A stretch of DNA of 64,000 bases from Halobacteriales archaeon QS_1_68_20 (GCA_003021085.1 PXRE01000039.1:1-64000), one strand, 5' to 3'. Counted from the first letter of the stretch, positions 7,872 to 16,903 are shown. Numbers and translations: made by a program. The notes: generated by a model from the sequence alone, not told the origin.

Positions 7872-9121
7872 TGGTTGAACTGGAAGTAGAACCGTTCGGG
7901 GTACTGCGGGTCGACCAGCGCGATGGTGTCGCCGTCCTCCAGGCGCATCTCCGTGCGCGGATCACCCGGCACGTCCGCCCCGGACTCCCGCTGTCTGCGC
8001 TGGCCCCGCTCGGACAGTAGCAGGTTCCACTCCCGCTCGTCGCGTTTGCTGACGTACGTTCCGTTCAGGCTGGTGTCGATCAGCCGCCAGCCGCCGTCGT
8101 CGTCGGCCTCGAACCGACAGTGGACCGCCGACAGCGCCTTCTGGCGGTCGTCGTCCAGCACGACCGACGGCTGCGGGCCGTCGGGGGTGTCCCGGCCGAT
8201 GGTGTCGCCGGGGCTGATCGTCCACTCGCGGTCCTGTCCGAGCCACGTGATCGAGGCCTGCTCGGGCAGGGCCGGGTCGCGGTTCTCCAGGGCCGCCTTC
8301 AGCGCCGACGCGTTGGGGTAGCGGTCACCGCGGTCGTGCTGGGTGGCCGTCTCGACGACATCGTCGAGGTAGTCGGTGCTCTCGACGCCGAACTCCGAGG
8401 GCCGGACCCCGTCGTCGTCGGGGACCCAGCCCACCAGCAGGAAACAGAGGATCTTGCCCACGGAGTAGACGTCGCTCCAGGGGCCCTGCCGCTGGCTGGC
8501 ACCCTTGTTCAGTTCCGGCGGCTTGAACTCGCCGGGCACCGTCGACTCGTCTTCGCTGTCGCCTTCGCCGGTGGCGAACTCCGGGGCGCCCTGCTCCGGC
8601 ACGAACCCCTTCGCCGTCGTGAAGTCGATGATCTTCGGGGTCCGGTCGGCCTCCAGCATGATGTTGTCGGGCTTGAGGTCCCGGTAGATGATGTCGTTGT
8701 CGTGCAGGAACGAGAGGGCGTCGCAGATGCCGATGCCGACCTCCCGGACCTGGTCGGGGTCCGACAGCGGGTCCTCGCCGCGGACGACCTCGCCGATCTC
8801 GTCGCCGCTGATCAACTCGATGACGAGGAACGGCATCCCGAACCCCTCCTCGCTCCCGTAGTAGGACATGATGTTAGGGTGACCGCCGGCGTCGCCGATC
8901 TCGGCGAGCACGTCGGTCTCCCGTTCGAAGTACTTGTCTACCAGGTCCTCGGGTGCCTGCCCCCAGTAGTTGGGGTGTTTCAGCGCCACCGCTCGCCCGC
9001 GGGACCGGTCTTTGGCCCGCCAGACGACGCCGAACCCCCCGCGTCCGATCACCTCCTGGAGCTCGTAACGGCCCTCGAGCACGTCGCCCTCGTCGGGCTC
9101 GGAGATGGTGTCGGGCGTCAT
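7868..9121 (-). CDS. Ser/Thr protein kinase with C-terminal FHA domain
   Basis: The 417-residue protein has a complete kinase core: IGRGGFGVVWRA (Gly loop, near residue 25), AVALKHP (ATP Lys), YRDLKPDN (catalytic loop), IIDFTTAKG (DFG position, here DFT) and FKPPELN (APE position). The FHA domain spans about 300-415 with TIGRDTPDG, SAVHCRFEADDD and DTSLNGTYVSK. It is a paralogue of the kinase at 5130-6317, and the PP2C gene lies between them. It starts directly after the stop of the VWA gene (9122), so these genes are surely cotranscribed. Confidence 0.93.
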   Translation of the reverse strand: MTPDTISEPDEGDVLEGRYELQEVIGRGGFGVVWRAKDRSRGRAVALKHPNYWGQAPEDLVDKYFERETDVLAEIGDAGGHPNIMSYYGSEEGFGMPFLVIELISGDEIGEVVRGEDPLSDPDQVREVGIGICDALSFLHDNDIIYRDLKPDNIMLEADRTPKIIDFTTAKGFVPEQGAPEFATGEGDSEDESTVPGEFKPPELNKGASQRQGPWSDVYSVGKILCFLLVGWVPDDDGVRPSEFGVESTDYLDDVVETATQHDRGDRYPNASALKAALENRDPALPEQASITWLGQDREWTISPGDTIGRDTPDGPQPSVVLDDDRQKALSAVHCRFEADDDGGWRLIDTSLNGTYVSKRDEREWNLLLSERGQRRQRESGADVPGDPRTEMRLEDGDTIALVDPQYPERFYFQFNQ

Positions 9122-10330
9122 CTACTCGAACCGTTCGTCCTCGTAGACGACCGTGGTCTGTTCCTGGATGCGCCGGGTCTGCTCCTCGTCGCCTTCCTCG
9201 ATCTTCGTGACGTCCTCCTTGAGGTCGGTGACGACCTGCGTGTCGCCGGCGATGATCTCGGTCTCGTCGATCAGGTCCTTGACCTCCTCTAGCTCCTCGT
9301 CCTCGTCGGCGTGGGCGAGGTCCGACCGGATGACGGTGTCCCGATGCGCCAGGAAGACGTCGCGGTTCTGCTCGGCCAGTTTCTCCTCGTCGTCGGTGTA
9401 CTCGACCGCCAGTTGCGTCGACGCAGACCGCGACCCGGCTTCGATCCCCAGGTTCGCCAGCAGTTGCCGGTTGCCGACTTCGCCGCCCGGGGCGTCGAGC
9501 TTCATCACGACGCGCTGTTCCTCCTGCTCCTGGAGGTCCGGCAAGCCGACGATCACGTCGCCGTCCCTGTACTCGGGGTCGACCCGCTGGACCTGGGGCG
9601 TGCGCCGGTACACCTCGGCGATCTCCGTGCCGGGCGCGACCGGTTCGATCACCAGCTGCGGGTTGTTGGCCACGACGGTCGACGCCTCCTGGACGACGTC
9701 GCCGAAAAAGGACCGGATGTCGGTTGGCTTGGTGACGTGGACCCACCGCCCCTGGGACTGCTCGCCCAGCGTCCGGATGGTGTCCTTGTCGTAGTCGACG
9801 CCGATGCCCGCCGAGTAGACGGAGATGCCGTCCTCGGCGATGCTCTTGGCGAGCGGTTCGAACTCTTTGGCCTCGAAACTCGTGTCGCGGCCGTCCGACA
9901 ACAGCAAGATACGTTTCGCCACGTCCTCGCCGCCGCCGATGTCCGAGATGCTCTCCCAGGCCGTCTCCAGGCCCGCGTAGATGTCGGTCCCGCCGCGGGC
10001 CTCCAGGCGACCCACGCGGCGCTCGGCGTCCGTGCGGCCGATGTCACCCCACCGGGTCGCCTCCAGGATGGTGTCGACGTCGGTGTCGAACGAGACGATA
10101 CTGAGGTAGTCGTCCTCGTTCAGGAGACCGAAGACGAGGTTGGCGGCGTCCCGTACCTGGTCGATCTTGTCCCGCATGTCCATCGATCCGCTGGTGTCGA
10201 CGCAGATCGCGACGTGTCGCTCGGCAGGTTGGTCGATCTCACCGGGATCCACGACGACCTCACAGGAGATCCCGCCACCCTCTTCCGGAAGGTTCGGACG
10301 GTTAACCGTCGCTGATATTTCGGCTGTCAT
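9122..10330 (-). CDS. von Willebrand factor type A domain protein (TerY-like)
   Basis: The 402-residue protein has a short N-terminal beta domain and then a VWA domain with an intact metal-ion-dependent adhesion motif: CVDTSGSMD (DxSxS) near residue 43, a Thr in GGTDIYAG and the Asp in LLLSDGRDT. The rest is a beta-rich and helical tail. No signal peptide or membrane segment is present, so it should act in the cytoplasm. VWA proteins next to a PP2C phosphatase and a kinase match the TerY-P triads described by comparative genomics, where the VWA protein scaffolds phospho-regulated complexes. It is the second gene of the operon. Confidence 0.9.
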   Translation of the reverse strand: MTAEISATVNRPNLPEEGGGISCEVVVDPGEIDQPAERHVAICVDTSGSMDMRDKIDQVRDAANLVFGLLNEDDYLSIVSFDTDVDTILEATRWGDIGRTDAERRVGRLEARGGTDIYAGLETAWESISDIGGGEDVAKRILLLSDGRDTSFEAKEFEPLAKSIAEDGISVYSAGIGVDYDKDTIRTLGEQSQGRWVHVTKPTDIRSFFGDVVQEASTVVANNPQLVIEPVAPGTEIAEVYRRTPQVQRVDPEYRDGDVIVGLPDLQEQEEQRVVMKLDAPGGEVGNRQLLANLGIEAGSRSASTQLAVEYTDDEEKLAEQNRDVFLAHRDTVIRSDLAHADEDEELEEVKDLIDETEIIAGDTQVVTDLKEDVTKIEEGDEEQTRRIQEQTTVVYEDERFE

Positions 10331-10442
10331 CGTAGTGAATGATCGAACAGAGGGCCGAGGAGCGGATAACGCTTTCGGCGACCTCTCACGTCAGATTAAG
10401 AATGAATTACCGGAACGGCGGCCGGTGCCCGGGACTGCCCTT

Positions 10443-11459
10443 TTACAGTTCGACCCGGACGGTGGCCCGGCCGGCCAGTTCGAGTTCGTCGCCGTCTTCG
10501 AGTTCGGCGCGGTCGCCGTCGAGGTCCTCGCCGTTGAGGCTGGTCCCGTTGGTGCTCGTGTCGGTCACGTAGACGCCGTCGGCCCCGACCTCGAACGTCA
10601 GGTGCTCGCTGGAGATGTACTTGACCTCCTCGCGGCCGCCGGCGGCGTTGACCAGCGACTCGAGCCAGTCGTCCTCCTGGCGGCCAAACGTGTCGCCGTC
10701 GCCGAACGTGTAGGAATCGTCGTCCACGACCAGGGTGACCTCCTCGGTCGCGCCGCCGTCGTCGCCGAGTCTGTCGCGGACCGCGTCGAGGTCCGTCCCA
10801 CAGTTCGGGCAGAAGGACTCGTCGTCGACGTCGGTCCCGCAGTCGGGACAGGCCGACAGTTCCTCGGGTTCGTCGTCCCCCTCGTCCTCGCGGAGTTCGG
10901 ACCCGCAGTCCGGACAGAACGAGGCGTCGGGGTCGACGCTCGCGCCGCAGGACCCGCACTCGGCCGTGCCGTCGTCCGATTCGTCGGCCTCGGGTTCGTC
11001 GGCCTCCACGTCCGGTTCCTCGGCCTCGTCCAGTTCGGTGTCCTCGTCGACGTCCTCGGCCTCGTCGAGTTCGGTGTCCTCGTCGACGTCCTCGGCCTCG
11101 CCGTCGACTTCTGCCTCGTCGGCGTCGTCCGATTCGTCGGCCTCGATCTCCTCGTCGGCCTCGTCGTCGGCCTCGATCCCCTCGTCGACCTCGGGTTCGT
11201 CGGCCGCGTCCCCGTCGGCGTCTTCGTCGGCCGTTACCTCCTCGGCGTCGTCCGCCGGTTCCTCGTCCTCGGTGGCCCCGTCGTCGGCCGGTTCGGCGTC
11301 GGCCTCCTCCTCGGGGTCTTCCTCGGCGTCCGCGTCTTCGGCCTCCGGCCGGCCGAAGTCCGGGTGGGGCGTATCACATTCCGGACAGAAGCCCCCGTGC
11401 GGCGCCGGTTCGAACGTGTTGTCACACGAAACGCAAGTGAGCATGCTCTCGTTCTCCAT
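10443..11459 (-). CDS. zinc-ribbon and FHA domain protein with acidic repeat linker
   Basis: Order of parts in this 338-residue protein: an N-terminal zinc ribbon (CVSCDNTF and CPECDTPHP, residues 9-30), a very acidic low-complexity linker (about 35-170) with two identical 12-residue units (AEDVDEDTELDE), a second zinc ribbon (CGSCG and CPDCGSE), a third (CPDCG and CPNCGTD), then a C-terminal FHA domain (about 245-338; GRQEDDW, SSEHLTF, DTSTNGTSLNG). It is the probable phosphothreonine-reading adaptor of the signalling operon and is the first gene, 112 bp ahead of the VWA gene. The divergent gene at 11637 carries a related zinc ribbon. Confidence 0.88.
   Translation of the reverse strand: MENESMLTCVSCDNTFEPAPHGGFCPECDTPHPDFGRPEAEDADAEEDPEEEADAEPADDGATEDEEPADDAEEVTADEDADGDAADEPEVDEGIEADDEADEEIEADESDDADEAEVDGEAEDVDEDTELDEAEDVDEDTELDEAEEPDVEADEPEADESDDGTAECGSCGASVDPDASFCPDCGSELREDEGDDEPEELSACPDCGTDVDDESFCPNCGTDLDAVRDRLGDDGGATEEVTLVVDDDSYTFGDGDTFGRQEDDWLESLVNAAGGREEVKYISSEHLTFEVGADGVYVTDTSTNGTSLNGEDLDGDRAELEDGDELELAGRATVRVEL
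11018..11089 (-). repeat. two tandem 36-bp units inside the FHA/zinc-ribbon gene
   Basis: Two 36-bp copies beginning CCTCGGCCTCGT on the plus strand differ at about one base (11018-11053 and 11054-11089) and a partial third follows. They encode the duplicated acidic 12-residue unit. This is a likely site of length variation by slippage. Confidence 0.85.
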
Positions 11460-11636
11460 GCTATTCGAGGGACGTAGACCGCGGAGGTAGAAAAAACCTA
11501 CTTGTCAGCGGATACAAACGTGTTCCGTCCGGCTTCAGATCGTCGCAGGTAAGATCGTCTTCCCGGTCCCTCGCGCGAACCCTACTATTTAAGCCACCCG
11601 TACCCCTTCTGTCGTGCAGCGGAACAGCGTGGTATC

Positions 11637-12332
11637 ATGTTGCTCTCCCTCATCCCGGCAAGCCGACCGTTCCCCGCGGTCGTCGACAGCCTCGGGTTCG
11701 ACGATCCACTGTTCGTCGTCGCGCTGGCCGGCTTCGCCGTCCTGACGCTCGCGGTGCTGCTCGTGGCCGGGCGGAAGGCCGTGGGGACGGACAGCGAGTC
11801 GACCGAAAACAGTTCCTCGTCCGGTTCGGGTTCCGACGCCGACTCGGACGTCCCGGACGAGAGCGAGTGGACCGTCTCGTACAACCCGCCGTCTCGTCGC
11901 TCCAGCGGTTCGAGTTCCCGGAGCAGTTCGAGCGGCGGGTCGACGGGCGGGCGGTCCGCGAGCGCGTCCTCGCGTTCGTCTTCCTCCCCGTCCTCGTCGT
12001 CCTCCTCCCCGTCCTCGTCGTCCTCCTCCCCGTCCTCGTCGTCCCGGTCCTCGCGTTCGTCGTCCAGCGGATCCTCGTCGACCGGATCCTCGTCGACCGG
12101 CGGCGGAGCGACCGGATCGGCCGGCGGAACCGGAGACTCGTCGGCGCAGTCGGCGGCCGACGGGTCCGGCGAGACCCGCCTGTACGACCCTTCGGACGAC
12201 GACCCCTCGGGCACCGACACCCGCATCTTCACCGGCGAGAAGGACGCCACCCAGACCTGCCCCGACTGCGAGGAACCGCTCCCGTCGGGGACCGACTGGG
12301 AGTTCTGTCCGTTCTGCGGGTACGAACTCTGA
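11637..12332 (+). CDS. membrane-anchored Ser-rich protein with C-terminal zinc ribbon
   Basis: The 231-residue protein has one transmembrane segment (residues about 24-45, FVVALAGFAVLTLAVLLVAG), a low-complexity Ser/Gly/Arg linker (about 55-175), and a C-terminal zinc ribbon (CPDCEEPLP with CPFCGYEL). The Ser-rich linker is a plausible phosphorylation target of the kinases encoded divergently; this is inference from location and composition. The 177-bp divergent intergenic region should hold promoters for both. Three 21-bp tandem units (11980-12042) encode part of the Ser/Pro run. Confidence 0.8.
   Translation: MLLSLIPASRPFPAVVDSLGFDDPLFVVALAGFAVLTLAVLLVAGRKAVGTDSESTENSSSSGSGSDADSDVPDESEWTVSYNPPSRRSSGSSSRSSSSGGSTGGRSASASSRSSSSPSSSSSSPSSSSSSPSSSSRSSRSSSSGSSSTGSSSTGGGATGSAGGTGDSSAQSAADGSGETRLYDPSDDDPSGTDTRIFTGEKDATQTCPDCEEPLPSGTDWEFCPFCGYEL
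11980..12042 (+). repeat. three tandem 21-bp units in the Ser-rich linker
   Basis: The unit CCTCCTCCCCGTCCTCGTCGT occurs three times head to tail (the first with a small mismatch), encoding repeated Ser-Ser-Pro-Ser segments. The frame is kept because 21 is divisible by 3. Confidence 0.85.
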
Positions 12333-12398
12333 CGGTGCCCCGGCCCGCGGGCGTCCCGAATCGACGGTTGCATAGGCCACCGTCCGGTAGCCCCGGCC

Positions 12399-13712
12399 AT
12401 GGAGGTCCGCTTTCTCGGCGGCGCGCGCGAGATCGGTCGGAGCGCCGTCCTCGTCGACGACTCCCTGTTGCTCGACTTCGGGTTGACGACGGACACGCCG
12501 CCGTCGCTCCCGGTCGGCGCTTCCCGGGGCAGCGGCCAGGGGGTCGACCCCGACGCCGTGGTGATGTCCCACGGGCACCTCGACCACGCCGGTGCGGTCC
12601 CCTCCCTGCTGGCCGGTGACGCCCGGCCGCCGATCCACTGGACGCCACCGACCCGGGAACTGGCGACGGTACTGGCCCGCGACACGCTGGACCTCCACGA
12701 ACACAGTCCCTCGTGTCCGTTCACCGGCGAGCACGTCAACCGGGTGTCGCAGGTCTCGCACACCCACGGCTACGGCGAGCCCTTCGAAGCTGCCGGCTAC
12801 GAGGTAACCTTCTTCGACGCCGGGCACATCCCCGGGAGTACCCACGTGCTGGTGGACGACGGCGACACGCGCCTGCTGTACACCGGCGACTTCTACACCG
12901 CTGACCACCGCGGGAGCGAAGCCCCCGCGAGCCGCACGAATCGGCACGGCGAGCCGATTCGTGGACAGCGGCTCGTCGCCGGCACCACTGCCCGCCCAGA
13001 CGCCGACGTCGTGATCTGCGAGAGCACCTATTCGGACGTCGAACACGAGGACCGCGAGGCCCTGGAAGAGCGGTTCGTCGAGAGCGTCCAGACGACGCTG
13101 TGGGAGGGCGGCACCGTCGTCGTCCCGGCGTTCGCCATCGGCCGCACCCAGGAAATCATGCTGATCTGCGACCACCACGGCATCGACTGCTACGTCGACG
13201 GCATGGGACAGCGTGTCACGTCGCTGTTCCGGCGGTACCCCGAGTTCGTTCGAGACGCCGAGGCGCTCCGGCGGGCGAAGTCCAACGCGCGCTACGTCAC
13301 CGGCCGGGACGGCCAGCGCGAGCGGATCGCCGAGCAGAACACGGTGATAATCACGACGGCGGGGATGCTCACCGGCGGCCCGGCGATGACCTACGTCCCC
13401 GCCGTCCGGTCGACCCCGACGAACAAGATCGCCCTGACCGGCTACCAGGTGGAGGGCACGCCCGGCCGGGAACTGCTGGACACCGGCCGCGCCGAGATCG
13501 ACGGCCGGGTGATGCCGATCAGCGCCCAGGTCGAGTGGTACGACTTCTCGGCACACGCCGACCGCCACGGCCTGCTGTCGTACCTGGACTCCTACCGGGA
13601 CGCCGAGGTACTGGTGAACCACGGCGACCGCTGTGAGGACTTCGCGGCGGAACTCCGGGCGGACGGGTTCGAGGCCAGCGCGCCCGAACTGGGCGAGACC
13701 CGGACCTGTTGA
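12399..13712 (+). CDS. beta-CASP metallo-beta-lactamase ribonuclease (aCPSF2-like)
   Basis: The 437-residue protein has the MBL motif MSHGHLDHAG near residue 51, further metal ligands in FDAGHIPGS and YTGDFYT, and the beta-CASP region with VVPAFAIGRTQE, ending in SAHADRHGLLSYL and VNHGD. There is no N-terminal KH region, so it fits the shorter archaeal CPSF2 type rather than aCPSF1. It should process or degrade RNA in the cytoplasm. Odd point: roughly 20 residues after FYTADHR (GSEAPASRTNRHGEPIRG) are encoded by a nested palindrome and look inserted, because ADQRLVAGTT-like text normally follows directly. Confidence 0.9.
   Translation: MEVRFLGGAREIGRSAVLVDDSLLLDFGLTTDTPPSLPVGASRGSGQGVDPDAVVMSHGHLDHAGAVPSLLAGDARPPIHWTPPTRELATVLARDTLDLHEHSPSCPFTGEHVNRVSQVSHTHGYGEPFEAAGYEVTFFDAGHIPGSTHVLVDDGDTRLLYTGDFYTADHRGSEAPASRTNRHGEPIRGQRLVAGTTARPDADVVICESTYSDVEHEDREALEERFVESVQTTLWEGGTVVVPAFAIGRTQEIMLICDHHGIDCYVDGMGQRVTSLFRRYPEFVRDAEALRRAKSNARYVTGRDGQRERIAEQNTVIITTAGMLTGGPAMTYVPAVRSTPTNKIALTGYQVEGTPGRELLDTGRAEIDGRVMPISAQVEWYDFSAHADRHGLLSYLDSYRDAEVLVNHGDRCEDFAAELRADGFEASAPELGETRTC
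12909..12974. repeat. nested palindromes within the beta-CASP coding region
   Basis: A first hairpin pairs CGCGGG (12909-12914) with CCCGCG (12924-12929). A second nests GAGCCGC/GCGGCTC (12929-12935 with 12968-12974) around ACGAATCGGC/GCCGATTCGT (12936-12945 with 12953-12962), with a 7-base loop. All arms are perfect. The element keeps the reading frame and encodes a polar segment that homologues would not be expected to have. Confidence 0.85.
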
Positions 13713-13715
13713 GTA

Positions 13716-13916
13716 CTACCCGCCGCGGTCGAGCGCGGGGACGACTGCGGCGACCGGTTCCCCGGCGACGAGGCGGTCGACGCAGTCGCGGCACAGTTGC
13801 ACGTCGGTCGGCGTCGTCGCGCTCTCGACGGCCTCGAACAGGTCCCGCGTGACGACACCCGGCGGGGGAGCGTGCATCCGCCCGACCCGCCGCCGGCACC
13901 CTGGACAGGTTCCCAT
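13716..13916 (-). CDS. small zinc-binding protein (two CxxC motifs)
   Basis: The 66-residue protein has CPGCRRR at residues 4-10 and CRDCVDR near residue 42, a paired-CxxC arrangement typical of small haloarchaeal zinc-finger proteins. Function is unknown. It is convergent with the beta-CASP gene, with a gap of three bases between stops. Only the paired cysteines and the tight packing support it. Confidence 0.7.
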   Translation of the reverse strand: MGTCPGCRRRVGRMHAPPPGVVTRDLFEAVESATTPTDVQLCRDCVDRLVAGEPVAAVVPALDRGG

Positions 13917-14137
13917 ACACGTGGCTTAGCGAGCAGATGCCATTGCTATCGTCACGTTACCCCGGGTAAGCCGACGTTTCCCCCGGGACCGAAATCACCG
14001 AGAACCGGGCGTTCGGCGCTCGAAACCACTGTCAGGCGAGAGGGTCCGCCCCGCTCGATCGGACACAGCCGAGTAGCGTGACGTTATCGGGGTTTGTAGG
14101 TACGTTACTATCGCGCCGATCGGCAACAGTATCTGGC

Positions 14138-14845
14138 ATGGCCTGGCAGCTCACCGGAATCCTGCGGTCGCTCGCCACCATCACCCTCCGGTACCTCTCC
14201 GTGGACCCGACCATCGGCCGGACCCTCACCGAGACGGTTCGACAACTGTTCGTCTCGGGGGTCTCGCTGACCGCGCCCTTCCTCGTCACCATCGTCGTCC
14301 TCGGTGCCGTGCTGGACTTCGTCGCGGACCTGGTCGCCCCGTTCGCCGACGTGCTCACGTTGCTGGGGATCACGGGCGGCCCGTTCGCCCAGGGATTGAT
14401 CGTCGCGCTGTTTCTCGGGTTCGTGCTGACGGTCGGCCTCGTTGCGGAGTCCGGACCCACGACCGGCGTCCAGCAACGCCTGGGCGACGCGATGGAGGCC
14501 GTGCCCGGCGTCGGATCGATGTACAGTAGCGTCGACCGGATGAGCGACGTGATGCTGGAGAGCGACTCACAGAGCTTCAGGGAGGTCAAACTGGTCGAGT
14601 TCCCGCACGCCGACATCTACTCGCTGGCGTTCCTGACCTCGGAGATCGACGGTGGGACCGAGGACGGCGACCGGATGCAGGTGCTGTTCGTCCCGCTGGC
14701 CCCCAACCCGGTGATGGGCGGGTTCATGGTCTGCGTCCCCGACCACCGCGTCAAGGACGTCGACATGAGCGTCGACGAGGCGTTCCAGGCAATCGTCACC
14801 AGCGGCGTGGCGATGACCGGGTCGTCCCAGCCGACGTACTCGTAA
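14138..14845 (+). CDS. DUF502-like integral membrane protein
   Basis: The 235-residue protein has two strong transmembrane segments (about 40-62 and 75-105), then a soluble domain with GVGSMYSSVDRMSDVML near 125-141 and VLFVPLAPNPVMGGFMVCVP near 188-207. The PNP...G..V pattern and the two-helix start match the DUF502 family of unknown function. Start 14138 (MAWQLTGIL) was chosen; an in-frame ATG 60 bases upstream gives a less likely extension. Confidence 0.82.
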   Translation: MAWQLTGILRSLATITLRYLSVDPTIGRTLTETVRQLFVSGVSLTAPFLVTIVVLGAVLDFVADLVAPFADVLTLLGITGGPFAQGLIVALFLGFVLTVGLVAESGPTTGVQQRLGDAMEAVPGVGSMYSSVDRMSDVMLESDSQSFREVKLVEFPHADIYSLAFLTSEIDGGTEDGDRMQVLFVPLAPNPVMGGFMVCVPDHRVKDVDMSVDEAFQAIVTSGVAMTGSSQPTYS

Positions 14846-14899
14846 GACCCAGCGGCTGGCTGGTTGGCCGACCTCGCTCCCGGAAGGCCCGCTCCTCAG

Positions 14900-15627
14900 T
14901 AATCGCGGCCGGCACGTCGCCTCGGTGAACGACACGACGACGTGGAAGAGGTTGCCCAGCGGGATGGCGAGGAAGGCGAGGTAGACGAGAGCGACCCTGG
15001 AGATGGTGTCCTTGACGGAGTAGTCCACCCACACGACGCCGGCGACGATCAGGCCGGCGACCCCGGCCTTGAAGAACAGGTCCCAGAACGGGGTCTCGAT
15101 ACCCTTCGCGGAGATGCTGGTCGCGGCGGCCGCCGCGTCCGGCGAGAGGACGCCCGTCGACGCAAGCACGACCGCTCCCAGTGCCCCGCCGGAGAAGTAC
15201 CCGAGGAGCACTACCGCCCAGATCCGGAGCAACCTGGGCACGCTGGCCAGTCGCTCCAGCACGAGCACGACCGGCGGGAGCGTGTTCTCGGTGTACAGCT
15301 GGTAGCCGCCGAGGATGATGGTTAGAAAGCCCAGCGGGTACAGCAGGGCGCTTTTCAGCGGGTCGCCGCCGGTCGCGCCGTACAGCGAGGCGTCAGCAGG
15401 AATGTGACCGTGATGGCGAACCCGGCCGCGAGGCCGCTGAAGAACAGTTCGCGGGGACCGGTCGTCGTCTCTTCGTGGGCGGCGACCACGATCCGGTCGA
15501 ACACCTCGTGGGTCTCGAAGCGGTCTCGGACGACCGCGCCGGCCGCGGGCGCGCCGTGGCGCGACCGCTCGACGACTTCACGGACGCTCTCGTCGGACTC
15601 CGGGTCGTCGTCACTCGTCGGCTCCAC
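14900..15627 (-). pseudogene. formate/nitrite transporter (FNT) family gene, disrupted
   Basis: The N-terminal part (15627 to about 15395) reads [20 protein letters not shown] then [20 protein letters not shown], an FNT start. A one-base frame change near 15391 is needed to continue with [20 protein letters not shown], then YFSGGALGAVVL, FWDLFFKAGVAGLIVAGVVW and AIPLGNLFHVVVSFTEA. After about 14925 the frame leaves the family, so the last helix is missing. The FNT pore is a pentameric channel for formate, nitrite or hydrosulfide; as it stands this copy cannot make one. Either a dead gene or indel errors. Confidence 0.8.
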
Positions 15628-15666
15628 GTACCGGACGACCCCTGCAAACGTCTCCCGTTCCGGTCG

Positions 15667-15933
15667 TCACTCCTCCTCGATCTTCCGGATGATCTCGTCG
15701 GCGTGCTCGCGGGCTTTCTCCTCCCCGACGTTCTTCTCGATCAGCACCGACTGCACCTCCCAGTCGTCGCTGTCCGTGCGCTTGCCGGTGCGGACCTCGC
15801 TCCCCTCGGAGACCGCGTCGGAGACGCGGTCCGCCCAGTCAGGCGTGCGGATGGTGTCGAAGTCGTCGGGATCGCGGTACCGAACGTGGATGTACTGGTC
15901 CTCGGTGTCGACGGACTTTGGTTTGGGGACCAT
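15667..15933 (-). CDS. conserved haloarchaeal hypothetical protein
   Basis: The 88-residue acidic soluble protein begins [20 protein letters not shown] and ends in a charged helix ([18 protein letters not shown]). The mix of beta strands followed by a helix suggests a small compact domain, with no recognisable motif. The start at 15933 is preferred over one 27 bases upstream because the extra residues (MRVRVLLTH) are not acidic and overlap the likely promoter. Confidence 0.65.
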   Translation of the reverse strand: MVPKPKSVDTEDQYIHVRYRDPDDFDTIRTPDWADRVSDAVSEGSEVRTGKRTDSDDWEVQSVLIEKNVGEEKAREHADEIIRKIEEE

Positions 15934-16069
15934 GTGTGTAAGTAGCACACGAACGCGCATAAGAGATCCCCGCGGGGAACTGACGTGTGGCGCCCCGGGT
16001 GTCGTGGTTGAGGTGTCGCTGGGACTCGTTTTCGATGTGCTTTTCCCGGGCGGCCGAGTTGTCCCGGGT

Positions 16070-16462
16070 ATGGCTACGTTCCAGGTTACCGTCGCGGACC
16101 CCGAGACGGGCGCGACCTACCAGCGAGAGGTATCAGACCAGGACGCGAACCGCTTTCTCGGCATGGAGATCGGCGACGAGGTCGACGGCGGTGCCGTCGG
16201 TCTCGACGGTGCGTCCCTGGAGATCACGGGCGGCTCCGACGCCACCGGCCGACCGATGCGGCCGGACGTCGCCGGCCCGGACCTCAAGGAGGTTCTGCTG
16301 GACGGCGGCGTCGGCTACCAGCCTTCCCGCGAGGGTGAGCGCAAGCGCGTCACCGTCCGCGGGCGCGAGGTGAGCGAGGAGATCGCGCAGGTCAACGCCG
16401 AGATCGTCGACCGCGGCGGGGCCGACCCCGAGTCGGTCTTCGGCGAGGACGACGAGGAGTAG
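16070..16462 (+). CDS. rps6e: 30S ribosomal protein S6e
   Basis: The 130-residue protein is a component of the small ribosomal subunit. It begins [20 protein letters not shown] and has the S6e hallmarks [24 protein letters not shown] and [17 protein letters not shown]. Length is typical of archaeal S6e, which lacks the eukaryotic tail. The next gene starts at the base after its stop, so the two are cotranscribed. Confidence 0.96.
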   Translation: MATFQVTVADPETGATYQREVSDQDANRFLGMEIGDEVDGGAVGLDGASLEITGGSDATGRPMRPDVAGPDLKEVLLDGGVGYQPSREGERKRVTVRGREVSEEIAQVNAEIVDRGGADPESVFGEDDEE

Positions 16463-16903
16463 ATGGACCGGCTCGCCAGCGACCACCCGAGCGTCCACAC
16501 GGTCGACGCGACGCTGGTCAGGGCGGGCCGCACCGACCGACCGCGCGTGGCGATCCCGGGCGGGGCGGCCGACCGCTTCCCGGCCGACGAGGTCGTCCGC
16601 CTGGTCGTCGACGGCGACGAACTGTTCTCCCCGGTCGCCGCCGAACTGACGGGCGACGGTCTCGAACTCCGCGGGGCCTTCGAGACGCCGGAGGCGGCGC
16701 GCGAACCGGGCGACGGCACTGACCACCTCCCGGACTGGCGCGAAGCGGCGGGCGTCCCGTTCGGCAACACCGTCCACGTCGACGTCGTCGAAGACGGCTA
16801 CAAGTACGGCCTCCGCGCGCCGGGCGAGCGCGCCGTGTACACGACCGGCCGCCCGGACGAGGGGCTACAGGACATCGCCGACGACCTGCTCGGGGACGGG
16901 TGA
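16463..16903 (+). CDS. conserved haloarchaeal protein downstream of rps6e
   Basis: The 146-residue protein is acidic and beta-rich, with no cysteine pairs, signal or membrane segment. It starts directly after the rps6e stop (MDRLASDHPSVHTVDATLV) and contains VAIPGGAADRFPADEVVRLV. Position suggests co-expression with the ribosomal protein; function is unknown. Confidence 0.75.
   Translation: MDRLASDHPSVHTVDATLVRAGRTDRPRVAIPGGAADRFPADEVVRLVVDGDELFSPVAAELTGDGLELRGAFETPEAAREPGDGTDHLPDWREAAGVPFGNTVHVDVVEDGYKYGLRAPGERAVYTTGRPDEGLQDIADDLLGDG

Noticed and set aside
3474-7889. Very long plus-strand open frame (about 1,470 codons) opposite the kinase and phosphatase genes
   Set aside because: It is the mirror of high-GC coding sequence on the minus strand, is Arg/Val-rich without family motifs, and the minus strand has complete kinase, PP2C and FHA domains.
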